64,000 nucleotides of DNA, taken from Aeromicrobium sp. Root236 (GTDB lineage: Bacteria; Actinomycetota; Actinomycetes; Propionibacteriales; Nocardioidaceae). Location: NCBI RefSeq assembly GCF_001428805.1, contig NZ_LMIS01000001.1, forward strand, positions 3,451,908-3,515,907, in the 5' to 3' direction. Each line of letters starts with the position of its first letter. Positions within the stretch are counted from its first letter, which is position 1. The translations under genes and the position numbers were made by a program. Below, one piece after another: positions 26,177-35,949 of this stretch. A model generated the notes under the pieces. The model was not told the origin of the DNA. It did not search any database and saw nothing but the letters and a program-made list of their open reading frames with translations.

Positions 26177-27216
26177 GCCGGGTAGATCGTGACCTCGCTG
26201 GCCTTCACGACGAAGAACACCGGCTTGCCCGGCTCGAGGTCGAGCTCGGCGACGACCGGCAGGGTCACGTCGGCGCTCAGCTCGTCGGTACGCACGCGGA
26301 CCTGCGCGCCACGTGGCTCGAGCTCGCGAATCGTCGACGCGAACACGTTGCGGGGGCTGCCGGCGGGCGGCTCGACGTACACACCGACCGCGCTCGGGTT
26401 GAACACCGCGACGGCGTCGGTGCCGTCGGGCAGCGGCTCGTCGGAGAGGCCGGACACCGAGGACCCCGATGACGTACGTACGGCACCACCGACGGCACGA
26501 CCTCGCATCAGGTTGAGCCCGGCGATGCCGGCACCGAACGTGCTCCGCGGGCGCTCGAGCACCTCCTTGGTCGGGCCTTCCTCGACGATCCGGCCGCCCT
26601 CCATGACAACGACCCGGTCGGCGAGCAGCAACGCATCGAGCACGTCGTGGGTCACGATGATCGCGCTGCGCCCCGCCAGCACGCTTTTGAGCACCTGGCG
26701 CATCGCCGGGACCACCGTGATGTCGAGCGCCGCCATGGGCTCGTCGAGCAGCAGGAGCCGCGGGTCTGCGGCGAGGGCCCGCGCCACGGCGATGCGCTGC
26801 GCCTGCCCTCCCGAGAGCTCTGACGGCTTGCGATCGGCCAGCTCGGTGGCGTCGACCTCCGCCAGCCAGGTCATCGCCGTGGCACGGGACTGCGCTCTCG
26901 TACGACCGGCGCTGCGCGGCCCGAACGCGACGTTGTCGGCGACGTCGAGGTGGGGGAACAGCAACGGGTCCTGGGCCAGCAGGGCGGTGCCCCGGGCGTA
27001 CGCCGGCTGCCAGGTGCCGGCAGCGATGTCGAACAGGACGTCGTCGCCGAGGGTAGCCCGGCCCGCGTCAGGTCGTACGACCCCGGCGATCGCCGCGAGC
27101 ACCGTCGACTTGCCGGCGCCGTTGGGCCCGAGGATCGCGACGATCTCGCCGGCAGCGACCTCGAGCGACACGTCGACCTCGCGATCGGTCATCGTCGCGT
27201 CGATGCTGAGGCTCAC
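26173..27216 (-). CDS. modC: Molybdate ABC transporter ATP-binding protein
   Basis: This 347-residue ATPase energises molybdate import. Walker [10 protein letters not shown] is at 34-42, the intact signature LSGGQ near 138 and Walker B LLLLDEP near 156. The H-loop His is in [10 protein letters not shown]. The C-terminal extension (about 280-347, [23 protein letters not shown]) is a TOBE/Mop molybdate-binding domain typical of ModC. The start overlaps the modB stop by four bases. All hydrolysis motifs are canonical, in contrast to the ATPase at 20850-22016. The gene ends inside the inverted repeat 26096-26176. Confidence 0.92.
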   Translation of the reverse strand: MSLSIDATMTDREVDVSLEVAAGEIVAILGPNGAGKSTVLAAIAGVVRPDAGRATLGDDVLFDIAAGTWQPAYARGTALLAQDPLLFPHLDVADNVAFGPRSAGRTRAQSRATAMTWLAEVDATELADRKPSELSGGQAQRIAVARALAADPRLLLLDEPMAALDITVVPAMRQVLKSVLAGRSAIIVTHDVLDALLLADRVVVMEGGRIVEEGPTKEVLERPRSTFGAGIAGLNLMRGRAVGGAVRTSSGSSVSGLSDEPLPDGTDAVAVFNPSAVGVYVEPPAGSPRNVFASTIRELEPRGAQVRVRTDELSADVTLPVVAELDLEPGKPVFFVVKASEVTIYPA

Positions 27217-28004
27217 AGCGCCGTGCTCCGCGTCCCGCGTACGAGCCCGATGACCAGGACTGCGACGACCACGAGCACCAGCGACAGGGCGACTGCGGCG
27301 TCGGGATCGGTCTCACGCTGCAGGTAGATCTCCAGCGGCAACGTGCGGGTCACCCCCTCCAGGCTGCCGGCGAACGTGATCGTGGCGCCGAACTCGCCGA
27401 GCGCCCGGGCGAACGACAGGACCGCGCCTGCGGCGAGCCCGGGCAGGACGAGGGGGAGCGTCACGCGGCGCAGCACTGTCGTCGGCCGCGCGCCGAGCGT
27501 CGCGGCGACGACCTCGTAGCGTTCGCCGGCCGTCCGCAGGGTGCCCTCGAGGCTGACCACCATGAACGGCAGCGCAACGAACGTCTGGGCGATCACGACC
27601 GCGGTCGTCGAGAACGCGATCTGCAGGCCGAGCACGTCGATCGTCTCGCCGAGCAGGCCCTTGCGGCCGAACGTGTAGAGCAGCGCGATGCCGCCGACGA
27701 CCGGTGGCAGCACGAGCGGCAGCAGCACCACGGACCGCAGCAGCGACTGCCCACGGAAGGACGTGCGGGCGAGCACCAGCGCCATCGGCACGCCCAGCAG
27801 GACGCACAGCAGCGTGCTCACGGCGGCCGTACGCAGGCTCAGCCACAGCGCCGCGCGCGACGAGTCGGACGTGATCAGCGACCAGAAGCTGCCCCACTCG
27901 ATGCGCGTGGCCAGCGCGACGAGCGGCAGGACCACGAACGCCGCACCGAGCGCAGCAGGCACCAGCACCCACCGGGGCACGCCGGACTGCTGGACCAGGC
28001 TCAT
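27213..28004 (-). CDS. modB: Molybdate ABC transporter permease
   Basis: This 263-residue inner-membrane permease has about six helices and the conserved cytoplasmic loop [24 protein letters not shown], followed by [15 protein letters not shown], a hallmark of molybdate/sulfate permeases. The ATG at 28004 ([10 protein letters not shown]) directly follows the modA stop with one base between, and the helices begin soon after. A longer in-frame version would read antisense to modA and is rejected. Confidence 0.92.
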   Translation of the reverse strand: MSLVQQSGVPRWVLVPAALGAAFVVLPLVALATRIEWGSFWSLITSDSSRAALWLSLRTAAVSTLLCVLLGVPMALVLARTSFRGQSLLRSVVLLPLVLPPVVGGIALLYTFGRKGLLGETIDVLGLQIAFSTTAVVIAQTFVALPFMVVSLEGTLRTAGERYEVVAATLGARPTTVLRRVTLPLVLPGLAAGAVLSFARALGEFGATITFAGSLEGVTRTLPLEIYLQRETDPDAAVALSLVLVVVAVLVIGLVRGTRSTAL

Positions 28005-28005
28005 G

Positions 28006-28770
28006 TCACGGTTTCTGGAAGCCGAAGGTCGACAGGACGGACTGGCCCTGGGGCCCCGTGACGTAGTCGGTGAAGTAGGCCGCGAGGGTCTCGTCGTCGG
28101 CGCCTCGCAGCGAGGCGATCGGGTACGTGTTGACGACCCCGGCGGACTCGGGGAACGGCACGCCGTGCACCTTGGCGCCGGCACTCAGCACGTCGGTGAC
28201 GTAGACCAGCCCGGCGTCGGCCTCGCCGGAGGTGACCTTGCCGAGCACGTCCGTCACCGACTGCTCCTCGCTGACCGGCTTGATCGTGATCCCGGCGGCC
28301 TGCTCGACGCGCTTGGCGGCGGCGCCGCACGGCACCTCGGGCGCACACACGACGACCTTGGCGCCACCGACTGCGAGCTCGTCGAGCGACGTGATGTGTG
28401 CCGGGTTGCCGGGTGGGGTGACGATCTCGAGCGTGTTGGTCGCGAAGTCCTGCGGGGTGCCGCCGACGACTCCCGCCTTGACCGCCTTGTCCATGTTGGC
28501 GGTGTCGGCGGAGGCGAACACGTCGGCCGGGGCGCCCTGCTGGATCTGCGCGACGAGGTCGGAGGAGCCGGCAAACGTGAACGTCACCGTGACGCCCTCG
28601 TTGGCGTCCTCGAACCGCTTGCCGATCTCGGTGAACGCGCCTTTCAGGGACGCCGCGGCGAACACGTGCAGCGTCCTGGAGGGCACCTGACCATCGCTGT
28701 CGCTGACGACGCCGCGGGAGCAGCCGGCGAGCGCGGTGAGCAGCACGAGCGCCGCGGCGAGCCGCCTCAT
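28006..28770 (-). CDS. modA: Molybdate-binding lipoprotein
   Basis: This 254-residue periplasmic-side receptor has a signal peptide with lipobox LAGC (lipidated Cys 17). The typical ModA start of the mature domain, [21 protein letters not shown], carries the conserved Ser of the oxyanion site; [13 protein letters not shown] holds the second Ser. The rest ([37 protein letters not shown]) is canonical. The ATG overlaps the upstream regulator's stop by four bases, so translation is coupled. Confidence 0.94.
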   Translation of the reverse strand: MRRLAAALVLLTALAGCSRGVVSDSDGQVPSRTLHVFAAASLKGAFTEIGKRFEDANEGVTVTFTFAGSSDLVAQIQQGAPADVFASADTANMDKAVKAGVVGGTPQDFATNTLEIVTPPGNPAHITSLDELAVGGAKVVVCAPEVPCGAAAKRVEQAAGITIKPVSEEQSVTDVLGKVTSGEADAGLVYVTDVLSAGAKVHGVPFPESAGVVNTYPIASLRGADDETLAAYFTDYVTGPQGQSVLSTFGFQKP

Positions 28771-29168
28771 GACGCTCCGTCCAGGGACTCGATGATGACG
28801 TTCGTCGACTTGATGACCGCCACCGCGACGGACCCAGGCTCGAGGCCGAGCTCGTCGACGGCCTCGCTGCTCATCAGGGACACGACGCGGAACGGTCCGC
28901 ACTGCAGCTCGACCTGCGCCATCACGGTGTCGGCCTTGACCGCGGTGACCAGGCCGACGAGACGGTTGCGCGCAGAGCTCGCGGCACCTGCATCGCCGGA
29001 CGACGCCGCCTGCGACTTGGCGAACTGCGCCAGCTCGCGCCCTTCGATCGCCATCCGGCCGCCGGCGTCGGTCACGGACGGCAGGCTGCCGGCACTGACC
29101 CATCGGCGTACGGTGTCGTCGCTGACGCCGAGGAATCGCGCGGCGTCGGAGATCCGTATGTGCGCCAT
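28767..29168 (-). CDS. HTH-TOBE molybdenum-responsive regulator
   Basis: This 133-residue fusion has an N-terminal MerR/excisionase-type helix-turn-helix (ISDAARFLGVSDDTVRRWVSAGSLPS, about 6-31). A single TOBE/Mop domain follows (about 66-130, ARNRLVGLVTAVKADTVMAQVELQCG to STNVIIESLDG). This small HTH-TOBE design is an alternative to ModE, which carries two TOBE domains. It is first in the operon with modABC and is probably an autoregulatory molybdate sensor. TAGAGT seven bases before the ATG supports a leaderless start. Confidence 0.85.
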   Translation of the reverse strand: MAHIRISDAARFLGVSDDTVRRWVSAGSLPSVTDAGGRMAIEGRELAQFAKSQAASSGDAGAASSARNRLVGLVTAVKADTVMAQVELQCGPFRVVSLMSSEAVDELGLEPGSVAVAVIKSTNVIIESLDGAS

Positions 29169-29175
29169 GAGCAGA

Positions 29176-29181
29176 ACTCTA
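29176..29181 (-). promoter_or_regulatory. -10 hexamer of a leaderless promoter for the mod operon
   Basis: Minus-strand TAGAGT lies seven bases before the ATG at 29168. Any molybdate-responsive operator should lie within 29165-29220; I see no clear palindrome there. Confidence 0.5.
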
Positions 29182-29227
29182 GGGCATGATCTGCGGTTGC
29201 ATGGATCGAACTGAGCCGCAGACGCGG

Positions 29228-30127
29228 TCAGCGCGAGACGGCGCGCTCGGCGGTGCGGACGATCGCATCGACGTACGTGTCGTAGAGCTGCACCGGCAGG
29301 TCGTGCGCCAGGCCGGCGATCTCGATGTGCTCGGCGCCCGGGACGGCGTTGGCGACGGCCTTGCCGCCGGAGCGGTGCACCAGCGGGTCGTTGAGCCCGT
29401 GGATCACGGTGACCGGGAGGTCGAGCTTCGCCAGGTCCTTGGTCCGGTCGGGCTGGGCCAGCACGGCGAGCATGTGCCGGGTGACGCCGCTCGCGGTCCA
29501 GCCCCGGTCGTACGTCTCGTAGGCCCTGGCGCGCGAGAGCTCCTCGTCGCTGGGGAAGGCGGGGGAGCCGAGGATCGCCGAGGTGCGCAGCGACCTCGCG
29601 ACGTACGAGTCGCGGGTCGAGCCGGCCGAGGCGAGCAGCGTCGGCATGATCTTGGGATGCTGCCAGCCCACGCGGCGGTTGCCGGTCGTCGACATGATCG
29701 ACGTCATCGACATGGCCCGCTCGGGCCGCGCGATCGCCATGGTCTGCACGATCATGCCGCCCATCGACACCCCGACCAGGTGCACGCGCTCGACGCCGAG
29801 GTGGTCGAGCAGGCCGAACGCGTCCTCGGCCATGTCGCCGATGCCGTAAGGCGGCTTGCCGAAGCCGGCGAAGGCCCGGACCACGTCGAGCTTGCCGACC
29901 TTGTGCTGGCGCAGCTTGGTCGAGCGCCCGGTGTCGCGGTTGTCGTAGCGGATCACGAAGAAGCCGCGCCCGGAGAGGCGCTCGCAGAAGTCGTCTGACC
30001 ACCAGCCCATCGGGCCACCGAGGCCCATGACCAGCAGGATCGCGGGGTGCTCGGGATCGCCGAACGTCTCGTAGCAGATGTCGATGCCGGACGGCAGCGA
30101 CGCGAACTCTTCCCCGGACCGGGTCAT
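29228..30127 (-). CDS. Alpha/beta hydrolase
   Basis: This 299-residue serine hydrolase of the alpha/beta fold has the oxyanion motif LVMGLGGPMGWW near 31-42 and nucleophile elbow GVSMGG with the catalytic Ser near residue 121. The acid residue is in VIHGLNDPLV and the catalytic His in IAGLAHDLP, so the triad is complete. It resembles the esterase/lipase G-like or aclacinomycin-methylesterase-type hydrolases common in actinobacteria; the substrate is unknown. It starts four bases after the glpX stop, so it is probably read from the glpX promoter. Confidence 0.85.
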   Translation of the reverse strand: MTRSGEEFASLPSGIDICYETFGDPEHPAILLVMGLGGPMGWWSDDFCERLSGRGFFVIRYDNRDTGRSTKLRQHKVGKLDVVRAFAGFGKPPYGIGDMAEDAFGLLDHLGVERVHLVGVSMGGMIVQTMAIARPERAMSMTSIMSTTGNRRVGWQHPKIMPTLLASAGSTRDSYVARSLRTSAILGSPAFPSDEELSRARAYETYDRGWTASGVTRHMLAVLAQPDRTKDLAKLDLPVTVIHGLNDPLVHRSGGKAVANAVPGAEHIEIAGLAHDLPVQLYDTYVDAIVRTAERAVSR

Positions 30128-30131
30128 GGAC

Positions 30132-31139
30132 TCAGGACTCGTAGTCGATCGTCGAGTACGCCTTGAGCTTGGCGAGCTGGTGCTCGCTCGTGATCTTGCG
30201 GATCGTGCCGCTGCGCGAGCGCATGACGATCGACTCGGTGTAGGCCTTGCCGGCGCCGTAGCGCACGCCCGCCATGAGCTCGCCGTCCGTGATGCCGGTC
30301 GCGACGAAGAAGCAGTCGTCGGCCCGGACGAGGTCGTTGGTGTAGAGCACGCGGTCGAGGTCGTGGCCGGCGTCGATCGCGCGCTGGCGCTCGTCGTCGT
30401 CGATGGGCCAGAGCTTGCCCTGGATCGTGCCGCCGATCGCCTTGATGGCGCACGCCGTGATGATGCCCTCGGGGGTGCCGCCGATGCCGACCAGCAGGTC
30501 GACGCCGGTGTCAGGACGCGCCGCGGTGATGCCGCCGGCGACGTCGCCGTCGATGATGAACTTGATGCGGGCGCCCGCGGCCCGGATCTGGTCGACCAGG
30601 TCCTGGTGGCGGGGCCGGTCGAGCACGCACACCGTGACGTCGTTGACCGAGATGCCCTTGGCCTTGGCGACCAGCGCGATGTTCTCGGCGACCGGCAGCC
30701 GGATGTCGACGACGTCGGCGGCCTCGGGCCCGGCGATGAGCTTCTCCATGTAGAACACGGCCGACGGGTCGTACATCGATCCGCGCGGGGCCACGGCCAT
30801 GACGGACACGGCGTTGGGCAGGCTCTTGGCGGTCAACGTCGTGCCGTCGATCGGGTCGACCGCGACGTCGCAGTCGGGGCCGGTGCCGTCGCCGACGTGC
30901 TCGCCGTTGAACAGCATCGGCGCTTCGTCCTTCTCGCCCTCGCCGATCACGACGACGCCGTTCATCTGCACGGTGTTGATGAGGGTGCGCATCGCGTTGA
31001 CCGCGACACCGTCCGCACCGTTCTTGTCGCCACGGCCGACCCAGCGGCCGGCGGCCATCGCTCCGGCCTCCGTCACCCGGACGAGGTCGAGGGCGAGGTT
31101 GCGGTCGGGCGCCTGAGCGGCTGGCTGAAGGCTGTTCAC
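30132..31139 (-). CDS. glpX: Class II fructose-1,6-bisphosphatase
   Basis: This 335-residue GlpX-type enzyme dephosphorylates fructose 1,6-bisphosphate in gluconeogenesis. The metal-binding motifs [10 protein letters not shown] near 68-77 and [12 protein letters not shown] near 91-102 are intact, and [10 protein letters not shown] follows. It is the main gluconeogenic FBPase in actinobacteria, where class I is usually absent. GTG 31139 is supported by TACGAT six bases upstream, and the first conserved residues ([16 protein letters not shown]) follow shortly. It is the ortholog of Rv1099c and divergent from the DUF4245-like gene, as in M. tuberculosis. Confidence 0.96.
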   Translation of the reverse strand: MNSLQPAAQAPDRNLALDLVRVTEAGAMAAGRWVGRGDKNGADGVAVNAMRTLINTVQMNGVVVIGEGEKDEAPMLFNGEHVGDGTGPDCDVAVDPIDGTTLTAKSLPNAVSVMAVAPRGSMYDPSAVFYMEKLIAGPEAADVVDIRLPVAENIALVAKAKGISVNDVTVCVLDRPRHQDLVDQIRAAGARIKFIIDGDVAGGITAARPDTGVDLLVGIGGTPEGIITACAIKAIGGTIQGKLWPIDDDERQRAIDAGHDLDRVLYTNDLVRADDCFFVATGITDGELMAGVRYGAGKAYTESIVMRSRSGTIRKITSEHQLAKLKAYSTIDYES

Positions 31140-31145
31140 GCGGTC

Positions 31146-31151
31146 ATCGTA
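31146..31151 (-). promoter_or_regulatory. -10 hexamer of a leaderless promoter for glpX
   Basis: Minus-strand TACGAT lies six bases before GTG 31139. It is divergent from the promoter at 31202-31207. Confidence 0.5.
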
Positions 31152-31201
31152 CCCGCCGGTAGCCGTCCGTGACCGGACGAGTTGCTCGCAGCACCGCCCC
31201 G

Positions 31202-31207
31202 TAAAGT
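31202..31207 (+). promoter_or_regulatory. -10 hexamer of a leaderless promoter
   Basis: TAAAGT lies seven bases before the ATG at 31215. Confidence 0.5.
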
Positions 31208-31214
31208 TGCACCA

Positions 31215-31742
31215 ATGAGCAGCCCAGGATCGAGCCGCGGCAATCCGTCGATGGGTGACATCGTCCGGTCCGTCGTCGTGATCGGGCTGATCATCATCGG
31301 GCTGTACGCCTTCGGCAAGCTGTTCACGGACAAGCCCGAGACCCCGACCCGAGCCGTCGACTACGCCAAGCTCACCGACCAGGCCCGCCCGGTCGCCGGC
31401 TTCGAGCTGCTGGCCCCGTCGAGCCTGCCGAAGGGCTGGCACGCCAACGCGGCCCAGCTCAACATCGACTGGTGGCACCTCGGCATCGTGCGGGGCGACC
31501 AGGACTACATCGGCCTCGACCAGGTCAAGGACGTCAGCGTCAACCGGGCGCTCGAGCGCTTCGCCGACGGCACCCGCGCCGACGGCAAGACCGAGATCGA
31601 CGGCCAGACCTGGTCGGTGCACAAGGGCCCGAACGACCGCACGACGTACGTCCTCAGCAAGGGCGAGGTGACGACGGTCGTCGTGGGCACCCCGACGCGC
31701 TCCGTGATCGAGGACTACATCGCGTCGCTGACGACGTCCTAG
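31215..31742 (+). CDS. DUF4245-like membrane-anchored protein
   Basis: This 175-residue protein has one N-terminal membrane helix (about 17-34, [20 protein letters not shown]) and an extracytoplasmic domain. The [23 protein letters not shown] segment is typical of the actinobacterial DUF4245 family. Its position divergent from glpX is that of Rv1100. Function is unknown. It overlaps the convergent nuclease gene by four bases. The leaderless TAAAGT box supports the start. Confidence 0.82.
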   Translation: MSSPGSSRGNPSMGDIVRSVVVIGLIIIGLYAFGKLFTDKPETPTRAVDYAKLTDQARPVAGFELLAPSSLPKGWHANAAQLNIDWWHLGIVRGDQDYIGLDQVKDVSVNRALERFADGTRADGKTEIDGQTWSVHKGPNDRTTYVLSKGEVTTVVVGTPTRSVIEDYIASLTTS

Positions 31743-33355
31743 AACGGTGCCGGCTCGTCGTCGGCGGGCGAGCTTTGCGCCGCCGCGAGCTCCTGGTTCT
31801 CGTAGACCTGGCGGTCGGGACACCACTGTCGTACGGGGCACCAGGCGCAGTGCGGGCCCGGGCGCGTGTGCCACTCCGCGTCGACGTGCCAGTCGCGGGC
31901 TGCTGCGGCGACGTCGGCGTTGACCGCCTCGGCGAGCTCAGGCTCGTCGAGGTCCCAGGCGTAGACCTCGCTGGTCTCCGGCGTCAGCATCTCGACCTCG
32001 ACCGTCGCGGTGCTGCAGCCGTGAGCCTCCGCGACGCCTGCCCCCATCATCGCGAGCAGGAACGGCACCTGCAGGTTGTCGGCATAGACGTCGTCAGCGC
32101 CACCGGCCGGCAGCGTCGCGGTCGTCTTGACCTCGCGGGCCACGAGCCGCTCGCCGACGCGGAACACCAGGTCGGGCTTGGTGACGGTGATGACCTCCGC
32201 GTCGTGGTCGAACCCGTGGATCGCGCTCTCGCTCGCCACGTAGTCGACGCCGTCGGTCGCGAGGGGGCAGCTCGACACGTGGTGCCGGAGGTACGGGTGG
32301 GCGATCGCGTAGTCGTCGGCGTCCATGACGGTCGCGGCGAGACCGATGTGGCCACCGGGCTCGGGCAGGTCGTCGATGCTGCAGCCGACGCCCCGCGCGT
32401 GAGCGGTCTCGAGCCAGGTGTGGACCAGGAGGCCGCGGGTCTGGGCGCCGGAGTACTCGGCGTCGCGCGGCACCCTGGCGTCGGCGAGGAACCACTGTGC
32501 GGGGCACCGCTGGTAGCGGTCGAGGTCTGACGGCGAGACCGACCGCGAGGCGTACCCCTTGCTCGGCTGGCCCAGCACCTCCGGCACCGGGATGAGCGCG
32601 TCGCAGGCGCCGGCGATCTTGCAGCTCGCGCACTCGCTGCCGGGGACCGCGGTGCCGAGGTCGCCGAGGCTGCCGGCGACGTGCTTGGCCTCGGCGGCGA
32701 ACTCGGCGTCAGCGTCCTCGGGCGTGCCGTCGAACAGCACGGCGATGCTGCCGTCGGCGGCGCCGATCTCCACGACCCTGATGCGCACCGGGGTGTCGCG
32801 CGAGGGGTAGCCGGCCGCGACCTGTGCCGCGGTGTGGGTCCACAGCAGGTCGTCGTGCGTCGGCTCGACGTGTGCCGTGCCGAGCCGGTAGCGCCGGACC
32901 TCGCGTACGCCGTCCTCCGTGCGATAGAGCGGCCCCCACACGGTCAACGTACGTTCGACAGTCCCGATCGTCGGGTCGGACTGGAACAGCTGCAGCGGCC
33001 CGATCTCGTCCTCGATGTCCCAGTGCGCCTCGAGGATGTTGGTCACCGCCGCTGTGGCGTACGGGCGCAGCAGCCGGTGGACGCGTCGGCGTTCGAGCTC
33101 CTGCGCGATCCAGCCGGCGAGGTGCTGCGGGTCATGGGCCCACTCCGACGAGTGGGCAGCGCGTACGAGGTCGGTCACGATGCCGAGGACGAACGTCTTC
33201 TCGGAGCCGAAGGAGCGGCGCCAGCGCCGGGACTTCACGTCGGGCCGGATCTTGACCGCCAGGTGACGCGGGCACGACCCGGCCGAGGCGATGTCGGTCG
33301 CGGAGACCTTGAGGATCGAGGGATCCCCGAACAGGTCGAGGGCGTCGATCGTCAT
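31739..33355 (-). CDS. Tandem Cas4/RecB-like PD-(D/E)XK nuclease with two cysteine clusters
   Basis: This 538-residue protein looks like two Cas4/AddB-type units in tandem. Unit 1 has [15 protein letters not shown] (C28) and C242-x2-C245-x5-C251. Unit 2 has [15 protein letters not shown] (C284) and C503-x2-C506-x5-C512. Each 1+3 cysteine set is the arrangement that holds a 4Fe-4S cluster in Cas4 and AddB. Unit 2 keeps the active site: KPDLVF (D395) and EVK (E408, K410), with Q429 downstream. The equivalent part of unit 1 ([21 protein letters not shown]) lacks these acids and Lys, so it looks catalytically dead. It is probably a DNA exonuclease or repair enzyme. GAGGGGG lies before the ATG; TATCAT at 33385-33390 could be its -10. 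No helicase gene adjoins it. Confidence 0.8.
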   Translation of the reverse strand: MTIDALDLFGDPSILKVSATDIASAGSCPRHLAVKIRPDVKSRRWRRSFGSEKTFVLGIVTDLVRAAHSSEWAHDPQHLAGWIAQELERRRVHRLLRPYATAAVTNILEAHWDIEDEIGPLQLFQSDPTIGTVERTLTVWGPLYRTEDGVREVRRYRLGTAHVEPTHDDLLWTHTAAQVAAGYPSRDTPVRIRVVEIGAADGSIAVLFDGTPEDADAEFAAEAKHVAGSLGDLGTAVPGSECASCKIAGACDALIPVPEVLGQPSKGYASRSVSPSDLDRYQRCPAQWFLADARVPRDAEYSGAQTRGLLVHTWLETAHARGVGCSIDDLPEPGGHIGLAATVMDADDYAIAHPYLRHHVSSCPLATDGVDYVASESAIHGFDHDAEVITVTKPDLVFRVGERLVAREVKTTATLPAGGADDVYADNLQVPFLLAMMGAGVAEAHGCSTATVEVEMLTPETSEVYAWDLDEPELAEAVNADVAAAARDWHVDAEWHTRPGPHCAWCPVRQWCPDRQVYENQELAAAQSSPADDEPAPF

Positions 33356-33400
33356 GTGTGACCCCCTCTGAGCGTGGAGTCACGATGATAGGCCGCGCGG

Positions 33401-33628
33401 CTAGTCGTCGGTGTCATCCTCGGCGTCGAGTCCGGCGGCCGCGGCCAACCGGCTGCGGGCGCCGTCGAGCCATTGCTGGCAGATGCCGGCGAGCACCTCG
33501 CCGCGCTCCCACAACGCGATCGACTCGTCGAGGCTCGTGCCGCCGACCTCGAGCTTCTGCACGACCGAGATGAGCTCGTCGCGCGCCTGCTCGTAGGGGA
33601 TCTCGGGGGTCTGCGGGGTCTCAGCCAT
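33401..33628 (-). CDS. xseB: Exodeoxyribonuclease VII small subunit
   Basis: This 75-residue XseB binds the large subunit to form ExoVII, which degrades single-stranded DNA processively. The family motif [35 protein letters not shown] covers residues 12-46, and the C-terminal acidic tail (DAEDDTDD) is common in actinobacteria. It overlaps xseA by eight bases, downstream in the same operon. Confidence 0.95.
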   Translation of the reverse strand: MAETPQTPEIPYEQARDELISVVQKLEVGGTSLDESIALWERGEVLAGICQQWLDGARSRLAAAAGLDAEDDTDD

Positions 33629-34844
33629 GAGGCATCTCTTCCTTGGTCAGGGTGCGTACGCCCAGCGTGCCGTCGGAGACGCGCACCGTGAGCTCGTCGT
33701 CGGGGGCGACCTGGTCGATCGAGGTGACGACCGTGCCGTCGGGGAGCTGGGCGACCGCGTAGCCGCGTTCGAGGGTCGCGAGGGGGGACAGCGCGCGTAC
33801 GCGGGCCAGGTGATGGCCGACCTCGTCGTGGGCCCGGTCGAGCCGGTGACCCAGCGACCGACGGGCGCGGTCGCGGGTCTCGAGCACCAGGCTCTGCTCG
33901 GCATCGACGAGCGTCGTGGGGTTGGCCAGGACCGGCCGCGACCGGATCGCCGCGAGGCCCTGGACCTCGCGGCCGAGGATCGCCCGGATCGCGTGCGACG
34001 AGCGCCGGCGCATCGCCGCGAGGCCGGCGAGCTCCTCGCGCACGTCGGGGACGATCCGCTTGGCGGCGTCGGTGGGCGTCGAGGCGCGCAGGTCGGCGAC
34101 CAGGTCGAGGATCGGGCTGTCCGGCTCGTGGCCGATCGCACTGACGACCGGCGTGCTGCAGGCGTGGACGGCGCGGATCAGTGCCTCGTCGGAGAACGGC
34201 AGCAGGTCCTCGACCGATCCGCCGCCCCGGGCGATGACGATGACGTCGATCGAGGCGTCGGAGTCGAGGTTCTTGAGGCAGCCCATGACGTCGAGCGCCG
34301 ACCCGTTGCCCTGCATCAGCGCGTGGCGGACCAGGAAGCGTACGTCGGGCCAGCGGAGCCGCGCGTTCTCGAGCACGTCGCGCTCGGCGGCGGAGTTCTT
34401 GCCGGTGATCAGGCCGATGCCGCGGGGAAGGAGCGGCAACGTCTTCTTGAACCGCGGGTCGAACAGCCCCTCGGCGGCGAGCAGCTGCTTGCGGCGCTCG
34501 AGCTGGGCCAGCAGCTGGCCCTCGCCCTGGGGCCGGATCTCGCGCAGCTCGAGGGCGAGCTGGCCGCGCGGGAGGTAGAACGACGGCTTGGCGTGCGCGA
34601 TGACGCGGGAGCCCTCGGTGATCGGCGTGGGGGAGGCGTCGAGGATGCTGGCGTGGCACGTCGCGTCGATCGAGATCTTGGCGACGAGGTCGCGCAGCGT
34701 GAGGAAGCAGACGCCCTGCCGGCGGGTCAGCTGGGCGATCTCGGCCTCGACCCAGACCGCGCCGAGCCGGCCGATGTAGCCGTCGATCAGCTGGGAGATC
34801 TGGCGCAGCGGCGCGGGCGTGTCCGCGGTCGTCTCCAGAGCCAT
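33621..34844 (-). CDS. xseA: Exodeoxyribonuclease VII large subunit
   Basis: This 407-residue catalytic subunit of ExoVII has an N-terminal OB-fold domain (about 1-115, [29 protein letters not shown]) and the catalytic core [25 protein letters not shown]. It also has [26 protein letters not shown] and [27 protein letters not shown]. The GGGS and GHE(P)D residues expected for activity are present. ATG 34844 is preferred to GTG 34850 because TAGGGT lies six bases upstream of the ATG and abuts the GTG. It is divergent from ispH with 45 bases between starts, the order of Rv1108c and Rv1110. Confidence 0.95.
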   Translation of the reverse strand: MALETTADTPAPLRQISQLIDGYIGRLGAVWVEAEIAQLTRRQGVCFLTLRDLVAKISIDATCHASILDASPTPITEGSRVIAHAKPSFYLPRGQLALELREIRPQGEGQLLAQLERRKQLLAAEGLFDPRFKKTLPLLPRGIGLITGKNSAAERDVLENARLRWPDVRFLVRHALMQGNGSALDVMGCLKNLDSDASIDVIVIARGGGSVEDLLPFSDEALIRAVHACSTPVVSAIGHEPDSPILDLVADLRASTPTDAAKRIVPDVREELAGLAAMRRRSSHAIRAILGREVQGLAAIRSRPVLANPTTLVDAEQSLVLETRDRARRSLGHRLDRAHDEVGHHLARVRALSPLATLERGYAVAQLPDGTVVTSIDQVAPDDELTVRVSDGTLGVRTLTKEEMPHG

Positions 34845-34850
34845 ACGCAC

Positions 34851-34856
34851 ACCCTA
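34851..34856 (-). promoter_or_regulatory. -10 hexamer of a leaderless promoter for xseAB
   Basis: Minus-strand TAGGGT lies six bases before the ATG at 34844. It faces the ispH promoter across 20 bases, so the two promoters must share -35 space. Confidence 0.5.
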
Positions 34857-34876
34857 GGGTCTTCGACCGACACCGT

Positions 34877-34882
34877 TAGACT
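34877..34882 (+). promoter_or_regulatory. -10 hexamer of a leaderless promoter for ispH
   Basis: TAGACT lies seven bases before the ATG at 34890. Confidence 0.5.
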
Positions 34883-34889
34883 CGTCCAC

Positions 34890-35879
34890 ATGTCTTCCAC
34901 GATCGAGCTCGGCATGCCCCCCGTCGGAGGCAGCGTCCTGCTGGCCGACCCGCGCGGCTACTGCGCCGGCGTCGACCGCGCCGTGATCACGGTGGAGAAG
35001 GCGCTCGACCTCTACGGCGCACCGGTCTACGTGCGCAAGGAGATCGTGCACAACAAGCACGTCGTCAACAACCTGCGTGAGCGCGGCGCGATCTTCGTCG
35101 AGGAGCTCGACGAGGTCCCCGAGGGCGCGACCGTGGTGTTCTCGGCGCACGGCGTCTCGCCGATGGTGCACGAGGAGGCCGCCGAGCGCAGCCTCAAGAC
35201 GATCGACGCGACCTGCCCGCTGGTGACCAAGGTGCACCACGAGGCCCGACGCTTCGCCAACGAGGGCTACCGCATCCTGCTGATCGGGCACGAGGGGCAC
35301 GAAGAGGTCGAGGGCACCGCCGGTGAGGCACCCGACCACATCACGCTGGTGCAGACCCCCGACGACGTCGACGACCTCGAGTTCCCCGAGGGTACGCGCC
35401 TGTCCTGGCTGTCGCAGACGACCTTGAGCGTCGACGAGACGATGGAGACCGTGCGACGGCTGCGCGAGAAGTTCCCGCAGCTGGAGGACCCGCCGAGCGA
35501 CGACATCTGCTACGCCACCCAGAACCGCCAGGTCGCGGTCAAGGAGATCGCCAAGAACGCCGATCTGGTGATCGTCGTGGGCTCGGCCAACTCCTCCAAC
35601 TCCGTGCGCCTCGTCGAGGTCGCGCTCGAGGCCGGCGCCAAGGCGTCCTACCGCATCGACGACATCTCCGAGATCGACGAGCGCTGGCTCGACGGCGTCC
35701 AGAACGTCGGCGTCACGTCAGGTGCTTCGGTGCCGGACGACCTGGTGCAGGAGGTGCTGGGCTACCTCGCCGAGCGCGGCCACCCGGGCGCCCAGGCCGT
35801 ACGCACCGCCGACGAGTCGCTGATCTTCGCCCTCCCCCCGGAGCTGCGCCGCGACATGAAGCTCGCCGCCCAGAGCTGA
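34890..35879 (+). CDS. ispH: 4-hydroxy-3-methylbut-2-enyl diphosphate reductase
   Basis: This 329-residue IspH/LytB is the last enzyme of the MEP pathway and makes IPP and DMAPP, the substrates of the prenyl synthase at 11904. The three Fe-S cysteines are present: C25 (RGYCAGV), C109 (DATCPLV) and C207 (DDICYAT). The catalytic Glu lies in the same region as [11 protein letters not shown], and the substrate residues [10 protein letters not shown] and [10 protein letters not shown] are present. Length is typical for actinobacteria. The leaderless TAGACT box supports the start. It is the ortholog of lytB2 (Rv1110). Confidence 0.97.
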   Translation: MSSTIELGMPPVGGSVLLADPRGYCAGVDRAVITVEKALDLYGAPVYVRKEIVHNKHVVNNLRERGAIFVEELDEVPEGATVVFSAHGVSPMVHEEAAERSLKTIDATCPLVTKVHHEARRFANEGYRILLIGHEGHEEVEGTAGEAPDHITLVQTPDDVDDLEFPEGTRLSWLSQTTLSVDETMETVRRLREKFPQLEDPPSDDICYATQNRQVAVKEIAKNADLVIVVGSANSSNSVRLVEVALEAGAKASYRIDDISEIDERWLDGVQNVGVTSGASVPDDLVQEVLGYLAERGHPGAQAVRTADESLIFALPPELRRDMKLAAQS

Positions 35880-35890
35880 CCCACCGGTCC

Positions 35891-35934
35891 TTGAGCTTGT
35901 CGAAAGGACGTGACGTGGGTTTCGACAAGCTCAA
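35891..35934. repeat. REP-like palindromic element (copy 2)
   Basis: The arms TTGAGCTTGTCGAAA (35891-35905) and TTTCGACAAGCTCAA (35920-35934) are perfect 15-base inverted repeats around a 14-base loop. It lies between the convergent ispH and ggt genes, where it may also terminate transcription in both directions. Confidence 0.75.
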
Positions 35935-35949
35935 CCACCCTGTGCTTCG

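Noticed and set aside
31739..33355. CRISPR-associated Cas4
   Set aside because: No cas1, cas2 or repeat array in the window; the length (538) and duplicated layout differ from Cas4.
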